Positions 1 through 5,940 of a stretch of DNA of 5,940 bases are shown here, one piece after another. The first letter of the stretch is position 1, and every line of letters begins with the position of its first letter. The position numbers were made by a program, and so were the translations under genes. A model generated the notes under the pieces. The model made no database searches and had not been told where the DNA came from. It saw only the letters and a list, made by a program, of their open reading frames with translations. Origin of the DNA: an uncultured Chitinophagaceae bacterium (lineage in GTDB: Bacteria; Bacteroidota; Bacteroidia; Chitinophagales; Chitinophagaceae); the NCBI GenBank assembly GCA_946479005.1, contig CAMLEM010000123.1, forward strand, positions 1 through 5,940, written 5' to 3'.

Positions 1-580
1 TGGGCTGGACCCGGATAAACCGCTGATCTCATTCATCGGGAGGCTGGTCGGTGAAAAATCTGCCGACCTTCTGCCAGAGGCCATCAGCCAGTCGATCTAC
101 CGTCACCACGGCCAGGCCAATTTCCTTGTGCTGGGTTCCGGTAATCCTCAACTGGAGGAAAGACTTGATCATATGAAACATCAGCTAAGCGGGTTCTATA
201 ATTCATACATTGGCTACGACGAAGGCCTGTCGCACCTGATCTATGCAGGGTCGGATTTTCTATTAATGCCCAGCCGCGTGGAGCCCTGCGGGCTCAATCA
301 AATGTACGCGCTGCGATATGGGACCGTACCAATGGTAAGAAGCGTGGGAGGGCTGAAGGATACGGTAAAGGATATGGGCGACTGGCAGGGTTTCGGGATC
401 CGTTTCGACCAGGCGAATGTGAGCGATATTACCTATTCCGTAGGAAGAGCGATCGATCTTTACCAGAACAAACCGGAGCTCTATGAGTGGATGAAAAAAT
501 ATATGATGACCATCGATCATTCCTGGGATGGATCGGCACAACAATACATCGATCTTTACCAGTCACTGATCGGTCAGTGA
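1..580 (+). CDS. glgA: Glycogen synthase (ADP-glucose type, GT5), C-terminal part only
   Basis: This is the 3' end of a glycogen synthase gene; the reading frame is open from base 2 and the start lies before the window. The 192 visible residues are most of the C-terminal Rossmann domain of a GT-B fold enzyme, which transfers glucose from ADP-glucose to the non-reducing end of a growing alpha-1,4-glucan in the cytoplasm. Visible residue 11 begins FIGRLVGEKSADLL, the phosphate/nucleotide-sugar loop; its Arg14 and Lys19 have the spacing of E. coli GlgA R300 and K305. Residues 90-99 read PSRVEPCGLN, with Glu94 matching the catalytic Glu (E377 in E. coli), followed by YGTVPMVRSVGGLKDTV at 106-122, the usual GGL acceptor-side loop. 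The C-terminus ends naturally with TGA at 578-580. It lies 43 bp before glgC on the same strand, the classic pairing for ADP-glucose-dependent glycogen synthesis. The family assignment is firm; whether the missing N-terminal half is intact cannot be seen. Confidence 0.95.
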   Translation, partial: GLDPDKPLISFIGRLVGEKSADLLPEAISQSIYRHHGQANFLVLGSGNPQLEERLDHMKHQLSGFYNSYIGYDEGLSHLIYAGSDFLLMPSRVEPCGLNQMYALRYGTVPMVRSVGGLKDTVKDMGDWQGFGIRFDQANVSDITYSVGRAIDLYQNKPELYEWMKKYMMTIDHSWDGSAQQYIDLYQSLIGQ

Positions 581-623
581 AAACAAGGTCAGCGTCGAGG
601 GTCCTTTTTTGTAATTTAGATGA
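581..623 (+). other. glgA-glgC intergenic leader, no Shine-Dalgarno
   Basis: A 43-bp gap that becomes T-rich just before glgC (CCTTTTTTGTAATTTAG). There is no purine-rich Shine-Dalgarno, which is normal for Bacteroidota. I found no -33/-7 promoter pair of the TTTG/TAnnTTTG type. An imperfect AAGG/CCTT pairing before the T-run is too short to call a terminator. The gap therefore looks like an intra-operon spacer. Confidence 0.5.
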
Positions 624-1916
624 ATGGCTATTAAAACGATCAGCAATCCCCGTGAGATCCTTTCCATCATCCTGGGAGGAGGTGCGGGTTCGCGTTTGTA
701 CCCGCTCACTGCCACAAGAAGCAAGCCTGCGGTACCCATCGCAGGGAAATACCGGCTCGTAGACATTCCCATCTCCAATTGCCTGAATAATGGCATTGGC
801 AGAATGTTTGTGCTAACACAGTTCAATTCTGCATCCCTGAATCGCCATATCAAGAACACCTATCATTTCAGCGCCTTCAGTAAAGCTTTCGTTGATATCC
901 TGGCGGCAGAACAGACGCCCGACAATCCCACCTGGTACCAGGGAACGGCAGACGCGGTGAGGCAGGGCCTTCGCCACGTGGCGCCGTTTGAAAGCGAGTA
1001 TGTGCTCATTTTGTCAGGCGACCAGTTGTACCAGATGGATTTTGCCGAAATGCTGGAGAACCATAAAACGCTGGGCGCCGATATCAGTGTGGCAACGATA
1101 CCCGTGACAGAAAAAGACGCGCCGGATTTTGGAATACTGAAATCAAAAGAAGGGATGATCACCTCCTTCATCGAAAAGCCCAGGAAAGAGTTATTACCCG
1201 AATGGAACAGTGATACGGGACCGGAAATGATCAGCAAGGGGAGAGTGTACCTGGCTTCGATGGGGATCTATATTTTTAACCGGAAGCTGATGTTCGACAT
1301 CCTGCAAAAGGAATTCCAGACAGGTACCGATTTCGGTAAAGAGATCATTCCCCAGTCCATCCATAAATATAAAGTAGCGAGCTACCAGTATGAAGGTTAC
1401 TGGACAGACATTGGGAACATCCCTTCTTTTTTTGAGGCCAATATCGACCTCACCCGGGAAATACCGGCATTCAACCTTTTCGATAATGACCGGAATATTT
1501 ACACTCGTCCGCGGATGTTGCCCCCCGCCAAGATCAGCGGAACCACGATGCAAAAATCCCTGGTCGCAGAAGGATCGATCATCAACGCCTCCCGGGTGGA
1601 ATCTTCGGTGATCGGGATACGCGCCAGGATCGGCCACGGGACCGAACTTTCTCATTCCTATATAATGGGGAATGACAGTTATGAAACGCTTGATGAGATC
1701 GCCCAGGCAAGCGCCTCCGGTTACCCGATGCTTGGTATCGGCAACCGGTGCACCATAACGAATACGATCATAGATAAGGATTGCCGGATAGGTGATGATG
1801 TCAGGATCATTGGGGGTCCTCATCTTGAAAACACGGACAACGAGCTTTACTCCTGCAGGGAAGGGATCGTGGTGATCAAGAAAGGTTCGGTGGTACCGAA
1901 CGGGTTCTCAATCTGA
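624..1916 (+). CDS. glgC: Glucose-1-phosphate adenylyltransferase (ADP-glucose pyrophosphorylase)
   Basis: GlgC catalyses ATP + glucose-1-phosphate to ADP-glucose + PPi, the committed and allosterically controlled step of bacterial glycogen synthesis. The 430 residues match the usual length of about 420-430. The N-terminal nucleotidyltransferase domain shows ILGGGAGSRLYPLT at 16-29 and SKPAVP at 33-38 (ATP site). NSASLNRH lies at 68-75, YQGTADAVRQ at 105-114, and SGDQLYQMD at 131-139 with catalytic Asp133. FIEKP at 182-186 carries the glucose-1-phosphate lysine (Lys185, like E. coli K195), and DFGKEIIP is at 236-243. YWTDIGNIPSFFEAN at 259-273 leads into a left-handed beta-helix C-terminal domain (about 310-430). 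The sequence resembles cyanobacterial and plant enzymes more than E. coli GlgC. Lys385 and Lys420 sit where the 3-phosphoglycerate-activator lysines lie in those enzymes, while the E. coli fructose-1,6-bisphosphate lysine (K39) is Thr31. The ATG at 624 is preceded directly by an in-frame TGA, which fixes the start. It should act with the glgA product upstream. Confidence 0.97.
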   Translation: MAIKTISNPREILSIILGGGAGSRLYPLTATRSKPAVPIAGKYRLVDIPISNCLNNGIGRMFVLTQFNSASLNRHIKNTYHFSAFSKAFVDILAAEQTPDNPTWYQGTADAVRQGLRHVAPFESEYVLILSGDQLYQMDFAEMLENHKTLGADISVATIPVTEKDAPDFGILKSKEGMITSFIEKPRKELLPEWNSDTGPEMISKGRVYLASMGIYIFNRKLMFDILQKEFQTGTDFGKEIIPQSIHKYKVASYQYEGYWTDIGNIPSFFEANIDLTREIPAFNLFDNDRNIYTRPRMLPPAKISGTTMQKSLVAEGSIINASRVESSVIGIRARIGHGTELSHSYIMGNDSYETLDEIAQASASGYPMLGIGNRCTITNTIIDKDCRIGDDVRIIGGPHLENTDNELYSCREGIVVIKKGSVVPNGFSI

Positions 1917-1964
1917 AAGATGTTCTTTCTCCAATTTCTTTATCTTCCAGTTAAATAAAAATCA
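1917..1964 (+). other. glgC-transporter intergenic leader; supports a GTG start
   Basis: A 48-bp A/T-rich spacer with no Shine-Dalgarno and no hairpin I can see. It ends TTAAATAAAAATCA directly before the GTG start of the transporter. An in-frame TAA at 1956-1958 closes the frame upstream, so no ATG start exists before the GTG. The A-rich stretch before the start resembles the unstructured leaders Bacteroidota use for initiation. A sub-operon promoter cannot be excluded but no matching motif is visible. Confidence 0.45.
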
Positions 1965-3335
1965 GTGTCAACTGCTTACACCGGTGCAAAACCAAAACTC
2001 AGCCTCGTAGAGATCATCAATATGAGCGTCGGGTTCTTCGGGATCCAGTTCGGTTGGGATCTGCAAAGGGCCAATATGGGCCGGATCTACGAGAATCTTG
2101 GCGCCAATCCAGACGAAGTTCCGCTCCTTTTCCTGGCCGCACCTCTTACGGGCCTGATCGTTCAGCCGATCATCGGCTATATGAGCGATCATACCTGGAG
2201 TCCTCGGTGGGGGAGAAGAAGACCCTACTTTATGATCGGGGCCATCATTGCTTCGATTGCGCTGGTTTTTATGCCGCACAGTTCGGAATTGTGGATGGCG
2301 GCAGGGCTGCTCTGGATCCTCGATGTTTTCGGCAATGTGGCGATGGAACCGTTCCGTGCCTTTGTTACTGATAAACTTCCCGATTCCCAGGTGAACCGCG
2401 GATTCATTATGCAAAGTTTTATGATCGGGGTGGGAGGAAGTATTGCCTCAGCTCTTCCCTGGCTGATGACCAACGTTTTTAAATTCAGCAATACTTCGGC
2501 ATCAGGCATTCCCGCCAACGTGAAATGGGCTTTTTACATCGGCGCTTTCTTTTTCAATACCGCAGTACTTTATACCGTTTTTACCACAAAGGAATATCCG
2601 CCCTCGGAACCGGGGCCGGACGATGATAAAAAAAACCGGAAAGGCATAATGGGCGGGCTCCGGGAAATTTACGCTGCTCTTGTAAATATGCCTCCCAGGA
2701 TGCGAATCGTTTCCCTGGTGCAGTTCTTTACCTGGCCCGGACTTTTCCTAATGTGGTTTTATTACACCACAGCCGTGGGAGTGAATGTTTTTGGCGGAAC
2801 TGCCAATAGCGAGGACCCGGTTTTCGCGGAAGGCGCGGACTTCGGAAGCCTGACTCTTTCTTTTTATAGCGTGGTCACACTTGTTTTTGCATTGGTGTTG
2901 CCCTTCGTGGCAGACAGGCTCGGCAGGAAGATCACGCACGGCCTGTGCTTACTTTGCGGCGCTCTTGGCCTGATCTCCGTTGGCTGGGTAACGGATAAGA
3001 ATTTGCTTTTTGTGTGTATGACCGGCATCGGGATCGCCTGGGCAAGCATTCTGTCTATGCCCTACGCGATGCTGAGCGGAAGCCTTCCTAAAGACAAAGT
3101 GGGGATCTATATGGGCATTTTCAATTTTTTCATTGTCCTCCCGGAGATCATCGCTTCCCTGGGGTTTGGCTGGCTGATGAAGAATGTATTGAATAACGAC
3201 CGGGTACTCGCCGTACAGGTAGGAGGGTTACTGATGGTGATCGCGGCACTGATCTGTATCTTTTTCATTCGCGATAAAAAGCCCGTAGAACCGCTCGCCA
3301 CCAAACTCGAGATCGAAGAAAGAAGGCCTGTTTAA
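1965..3335 (+). CDS. MFS sugar transporter, SLC45/GPH-like (probable maltose/maltodextrin permease)
   Basis: A 456-residue inner-membrane permease with about 12 hydrophobic segments (roughly 17-35, 53-73, 88-104, 109-126, 147-168, 187-206, 248-270, 295-315, 324-341, 346-366, 379-400, 413-435) and a charged central loop at 207-247, the normal MFS 6+6 layout. Between helices 2 and 3 it has GYMSDHTWSPRWGRRRPY (71-88), an MFS motif A with the RxGRRRP signature of SLC45/plant sucrose carriers. The second-half copy is VADRLGRK (315-322). MPYAMLSGSLP at 365-375 followed by GIYMGIFNFFIVLPE is also typical of this group, as is PFRAFVTDKLP (129-139). Known members are proton-coupled disaccharide carriers. 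Maltose or short maltodextrin as substrate is inferred from the next gene, a secreted GH13 enzyme only 9 bp downstream, and from the glg genes upstream. The start is GTG: family-like N-terminal sequence precedes the first internal Met (Met20), which would cut into helix 1. The family is confident, the substrate is not. Confidence 0.9.
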   Translation: MSTAYTGAKPKLSLVEIINMSVGFFGIQFGWDLQRANMGRIYENLGANPDEVPLLFLAAPLTGLIVQPIIGYMSDHTWSPRWGRRRPYFMIGAIIASIALVFMPHSSELWMAAGLLWILDVFGNVAMEPFRAFVTDKLPDSQVNRGFIMQSFMIGVGGSIASALPWLMTNVFKFSNTSASGIPANVKWAFYIGAFFFNTAVLYTVFTTKEYPPSEPGPDDDKKNRKGIMGGLREIYAALVNMPPRMRIVSLVQFFTWPGLFLMWFYYTTAVGVNVFGGTANSEDPVFAEGADFGSLTLSFYSVVTLVFALVLPFVADRLGRKITHGLCLLCGALGLISVGWVTDKNLLFVCMTGIGIAWASILSMPYAMLSGSLPKDKVGIYMGIFNFFIVLPEIIASLGFGWLMKNVLNNDRVLAVQVGGLLMVIAALICIFFIRDKKPVEPLATKLEIEERRPV

Positions 3336-3344
3336 ATTACGTTT

Positions 3345-5225
3345 ATGAAAAGATGGATCCTGTTATTCGCTGTCTCCCTGGTGTCGCTGGGTTCTTCAGC
3401 GATCGATATGTTTGGCTTGTACCCAACCCACTGGTTTACGGGAATGAAGAATCCCAATCTCCAGCTGATGATGCACGGCGAGAATATCGGCCGGTTCACC
3501 AAAGTGACGATCAACCATCCGGGGGTGAAGGTTTTAAGAATAAACAAGGTGGAAAACGTCAACTATATTTTCGTTGACCTTTCGATATCTGCCAGCACCA
3601 AACCGGGCACATTCAGGATCCTGTTGTCGGGGGGAGGCCTCCCGCAGGAGGATGTTAGCTTCAGCCTTAAACCGACAAGCAGGGAAAACGGTAAAACGAG
3701 GGTGATGGGAGTCAATACCCGCGATTTCATTTATTTATTGATGCCTGACCGGTTTTCCAACGGCGACCCGTCGAACGACATCATTCCGGGGTACCGCGAC
3801 CAGGGTGCTGACCGGAAAAATAAATTCTCCCGCCACGGTGGCGACCTGGTAGGGATAGAAAACCACCTGGATCATTTGAAAGATCTGGGGGTGACAACGC
3901 TCTGGCTGACACCCATCATTGAGAACGATATGCCCAGGATGAATGAGTGGGGCAATGAAGTGGCAGGCTATCACGGTTACTGGTTCACCAATCATTACGA
4001 GGTTGACAAACGCTTCGGGGGAAATGAGGCCTATAAAGAATTTTGCGACAAGCTGCACGCCCGTGGAATGAAGATCATACAGGATGCGGTTTATAACCAC
4101 GTGGGAAGCCATCACTTTTTCGCACTTGATCCACCGATGAAAGACTGGCTAAACAACTGGCCTTCCTTCCAGGGCCCCAATCACAGGGAAGAAGTGTTCT
4201 TCGACCCCTATGCTTCTGCTTACGATAGAAAACAAATGGTGGATGGATGGTTCGTGCCCCATCTCCCGGACCTGAACCAGCGGAATCCCTATGTGGCGAA
4301 ATTCCTCATCCAGCACGCCATCTGGACCACGGAAGAATATGGAATCGATGGCTGGAGAGTGGATACTTATAAATACTGCGATGAGAAATTTATGAACGAC
4401 ATAAACAATGCCCTTGAAAAAGAATTCCCGAGGCTGACCGTTTTTGGTGAATCCTGGGTGAACGGCACCGTTGCGAACGCCTATTTTACCAGGAATAATA
4501 TGAACACTACTTTCCGCCATAACGCCAAAGGGATGCTCGACTTTCAAACCTGTTTCGCGATGCTGGAAGGGATGAACGTGGCGCCAGGCTGGCTAAGCGG
4601 TGTGGGAAAAATGTACACGACGCTCTCCCAGGACCTGCTCTATAAAGACCCGATGAACAATGTGAATTTTCTCGACAACCACGATATGGACCGGGTTTAT
4701 TCCGTGGTGGGTGAGGACTGGAAAAAGCTCAAAATGGGACTGAACTGGCTGTTGACGCTGAGAGGCATTCCCCAGCTTTATTACGGTACAGAGGTGCTGA
4801 TGAAAAATAAAAAGGAGAACACCGATGCAACGGTGCGGGAAGATTTCCCGGGAGGCTGGCCGGATGACAAGGAAAAAGAAAACCGTTTTTTAAAACAGGG
4901 GAGAAGCGCCAGGCAACAGGAAGCCTTCGATCATATCAGCAGGCTGGCGGAGTTCCGGAAAAATTCCTCGGCTCTGACAACCGGTAAAACAATGCAATTT
5001 ATCCCCGATAACGGGCTTTATGTTTACTTCCGTTACGATACAAAGCAAACCATTATGGTGATCGCCAACAAGGGTGAAAAGGAGATTAAACCCGACTGGG
5101 CGCGTTATGCTGAAAGGATCAGGGATCATACCCGCGCTCGCAATGTTGTCAGTCAAAAGACGGAACCCCTGCAGGGCCTGGTCATAGACGCGGGAGAATC
5201 CTTCGTTTTTGAGCTCGTGCGATGA
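3345..5225 (+). CDS. Exported GH13 cyclomaltodextrinase / neopullulanase (SusA-like)
   Basis: A 626-residue alpha-amylase-family hydrolase, close to the usual 610-630 of Bacteroidota cyclomaltodextrinases. It should hydrolyse cyclodextrins, malto-oligosaccharides and perhaps pullulan to maltose, glucose or panose. Residues 1-19 are a signal peptide (Lys2-Arg3, hydrophobic core, SSA before the cut), so it is exported, most likely to the periplasm. An immunoglobulin-like N-domain (about 22-110, cyclomaltodextrinase N type) precedes the barrel (about 120-540) and a C-terminal beta domain (about 545-626). All GH13 regions are present: GYHGYW (208-213), DAVYNH (247-252), LPDLN (307-311), GWRVD with nucleophile Asp340, FGES with acid/base Glu369, FLDNHD with transition-state Asp447, and GIPQLYYGTE (474-483). 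DRFSNGDP (135-142) resembles the calcium loop of related enzymes. The catalytic set is complete, so activity is expected. The start lies 9 bp after the transporter's stop, suggesting coupled expression. A neopullulanase cannot be told from a strict cyclomaltodextrinase by sequence alone. It runs directly into the convergent GLPGLI gene. Confidence 0.93.
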   Translation: MKRWILLFAVSLVSLGSSAIDMFGLYPTHWFTGMKNPNLQLMMHGENIGRFTKVTINHPGVKVLRINKVENVNYIFVDLSISASTKPGTFRILLSGGGLPQEDVSFSLKPTSRENGKTRVMGVNTRDFIYLLMPDRFSNGDPSNDIIPGYRDQGADRKNKFSRHGGDLVGIENHLDHLKDLGVTTLWLTPIIENDMPRMNEWGNEVAGYHGYWFTNHYEVDKRFGGNEAYKEFCDKLHARGMKIIQDAVYNHVGSHHFFALDPPMKDWLNNWPSFQGPNHREEVFFDPYASAYDRKQMVDGWFVPHLPDLNQRNPYVAKFLIQHAIWTTEEYGIDGWRVDTYKYCDEKFMNDINNALEKEFPRLTVFGESWVNGTVANAYFTRNNMNTTFRHNAKGMLDFQTCFAMLEGMNVAPGWLSGVGKMYTTLSQDLLYKDPMNNVNFLDNHDMDRVYSVVGEDWKKLKMGLNWLLTLRGIPQLYYGTEVLMKNKKENTDATVREDFPGGWPDDKEKENRFLKQGRSARQQEAFDHISRLAEFRKNSSALTTGKTMQFIPDNGLYVYFRYDTKQTIMVIANKGEKEIKPDWARYAERIRDHTRARNVVSQKTEPLQGLVIDAGESFVFELVR

Positions 5226-5245
5226 TCAAATAATGAAGTTGATCA
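5223..5245. repeat. 7-bp inverted repeat over the convergent stop codons
   Basis: TGATCAA (5223-5229) and TTGATCA (5239-5245) are perfect inverted copies separated by 9 bases. The first copy contains both stop codons: TGA of the GH13 gene at 5223-5225 and, on the other strand, TGA of the GLPGLI gene at 5226-5228. The stem has only two G-C pairs and no T-run on either side, so a working terminator is doubtful. It may be chance. Confidence 0.4.
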
Positions 5246-5940
5246 CCATCTTCGAGCCATAGGTTCCCCAGCCTTTCGCGATTTTACTCAAGGCTTCCAT
5301 CAGGGTGGCCCTCGTTACTTTTTTTCCTTTTTTCTCCGGATGCAGCTTACTTGTATTCACCCCATAGACCTCTACCCTGGTGGCAAACCAGGTAGCGTGG
5401 AGACGAGGGATCCCCATCCCGAGGATCATCCCCGGTAAACCCTGCACACCTTCTGGCCCGCCCGAAACCATCAGCTGGTCCGTATAAAAAGCAAAGATGG
5501 CAATGGAATCGTTCAGGATGCCGACTGCTTTGCGGCAATCATATCCCGCGATCGTTCGAACATCACTCGTAAGTTTCCATTTTATCTTTAGAAGGCTGTC
5601 CTCCACCAGGAAGGTTTCCTCGTAAACCGGTTTCTGTGAAATGGAGATGCCCCTGGTGTAATCGGTATAGACCACATTTTTGTCCGCGATCGGCCGGTAA
5701 AAAATCTTGGGATCAACTGGAACTTCTCTCCCGGGCTTGTAAAGGGAATGCGTGCTGTCGCCCGTGAATTCATAATAACTCAACACTGAAACGGGGTATC
5801 GTTCCTTGTTCATTTCATACCAACTGTCCCCTTGCTGAAGGTCTTTCATCAGCGCACGCACACTGGTTGTTTTTTCAAACTCCACTTTGACCGCGGGGAA
5901 AAAATTTTCCTGGGCGTTTAGGCGTACACCAGCAAATAGT
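5226..5940 (-). CDS. GLPGLI family secreted protein, 5' end outside the window
   Basis: A gene on the opposite strand, open to the window edge. Its 237 visible residues lack only the first part of a signal peptide: the fragment begins LFAGVRLNAQENFF, the tail of a hydrophobic segment and a likely cleavage at NA/Q, so the mature protein appears essentially complete. A GTG at 5883-5885 is an internal Val codon, not the start. The diagnostic stretch is SGGPEGVQGLPGMI (159-172), a variant of the GLPGLI motif naming this Bacteroidota family, preceded by TIAGYDCRKAVG (129-140) and AFYTDQ (150-155) and followed by IPRLHATWFATRVEV (177-191). The family is built of beta-strand-rich exported proteins of about 220-290 residues with no established biochemical function; members often lie beside outer-membrane receptor genes, which cannot be checked here. 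A lysine-rich segment (PEKKGKK, 201-207) precedes the C-terminus. It converges on the GH13 gene with zero spacing and is probably not part of the glycogen operon. Family assignment is strong, function unknown. Confidence 0.9.
   Translation of the reverse strand, partial: LFAGVRLNAQENFFPAVKVEFEKTTSVRALMKDLQQGDSWYEMNKERYPVSVLSYYEFTGDSTHSLYKPGREVPVDPKIFYRPIADKNVVYTDYTRGISISQKPVYEETFLVEDSLLKIKWKLTSDVRTIAGYDCRKAVGILNDSIAIFAFYTDQLMVSGGPEGVQGLPGMILGMGIPRLHATWFATRVEVYGVNTSKLHPEKKGKKVTRATLMEALSKIAKGWGTYGSKMVINFII

Noticed and set aside
581..619. Possible terminator between glgA and glgC (AAGG ... CCTTTTTT)
   Set aside because: The stem is four pairs with a 14-base loop and then a mismatch. It is too weak, and the same-pathway gene glgC follows immediately.
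612..619. TAATTTAG before glgC as a -7 promoter element
   Set aside because: One mismatch at a key T, only a few bases from the start codon, and no -33 TTTG. Better read as an A/T-rich translation leader.
620..634. Tiny open frame ATG AAT GGC TAT TAA overlapping the glgC start, as an upstream peptide
   Set aside because: Four codons, no sign of an initiation signal of its own, and easily produced by chance from the ATGAATG sequence.
1194..1823. A 209-codon open frame on the - strand opposite glgC
   Set aside because: It is antisense to the conserved glgC reading frame, has a Pro/Arg/His-rich low-likelihood composition and no recognisable motif. Shadow frame.
1968..2414. A 148-codon open frame on the - strand opposite the transporter
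   Set aside because: Fully inside a well-supported membrane protein gene, with no family motif. Shadow frame.
3407..3414. TATGTTTG, a perfect match to the Bacteroidota -7 promoter element TAnnTTTG
   Set aside because: It lies inside the GH13 gene near the end of the signal peptide, has no TTTG element at the expected upstream distance, and no gene starts just downstream. Chance match.
4149..4547. A 132-codon open frame on the - strand opposite the GH13 catalytic domain
   Set aside because: It overlaps GH13 regions II, III and V in antisense; the sense frame has every catalytic motif, so this is a shadow.
5883..5885. GTG as the start of the GLPGLI gene
   Set aside because: The frame stays open to the window edge, and the upstream residues look like the end of a signal peptide and the mature N-terminus, so the true start is beyond 5940.

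Overview
The window is about 5.9 kb of dense bacterial chromosome, almost entirely coding. It suggests a member of the Bacteroidota, perhaps a Chitinophagales/Sphingobacteriales-type organism (the order is a guess). Reasons: a GLPGLI-family secreted protein (a family largely restricted to this phylum), a SusA-like periplasmic cyclomaltodextrinase, A/T-rich leaders without a recognisable Shine-Dalgarno in front of the genes, and short intergenic gaps.

Four genes lie head-to-tail on the + strand. They are the 3' part of glgA (glycogen synthase, 1-580), a complete glgC (ADP-glucose pyrophosphorylase, 624-1916), a complete 12-helix MFS sugar transporter of the SLC45/GPH-like type (1965-3335, GTG start), and a complete exported GH13 cyclomaltodextrinase/neopullulanase (3345-5225). 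The gaps are 43, 48 and 9 bp, with no convincing terminator or promoter in any of them, so one operon is the simplest reading. A convergent gene on the - strand (5226-5940, cut at its 5' end by the window edge) encodes a GLPGLI-family protein. Its stop codon abuts the stop codon of the GH13 gene with no base between them.

The + strand genes make a coherent pathway from outside to inside. The periplasmic GH13 enzyme would cut cyclodextrins and malto-oligosaccharides to maltose or glucose. The MFS permease would carry these across the inner membrane. In the cytoplasm, after conversion to glucose-1-phosphate by enzymes not in the window, GlgC makes ADP-glucose and GlgA polymerises it into glycogen. 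The arrangement joins alpha-glucan scavenging and alpha-glucan storage in one transcription unit. This is inferred from family membership and gene order.

I saw no RNA gene, mobile element, CRISPR array or clearly novel system. The points most worth a second look are the plant/cyanobacterial-like allosteric lysines in GlgC, the storage-plus-uptake operon, and the zero-gap convergent stop codons sharing one TGATCA palindrome.
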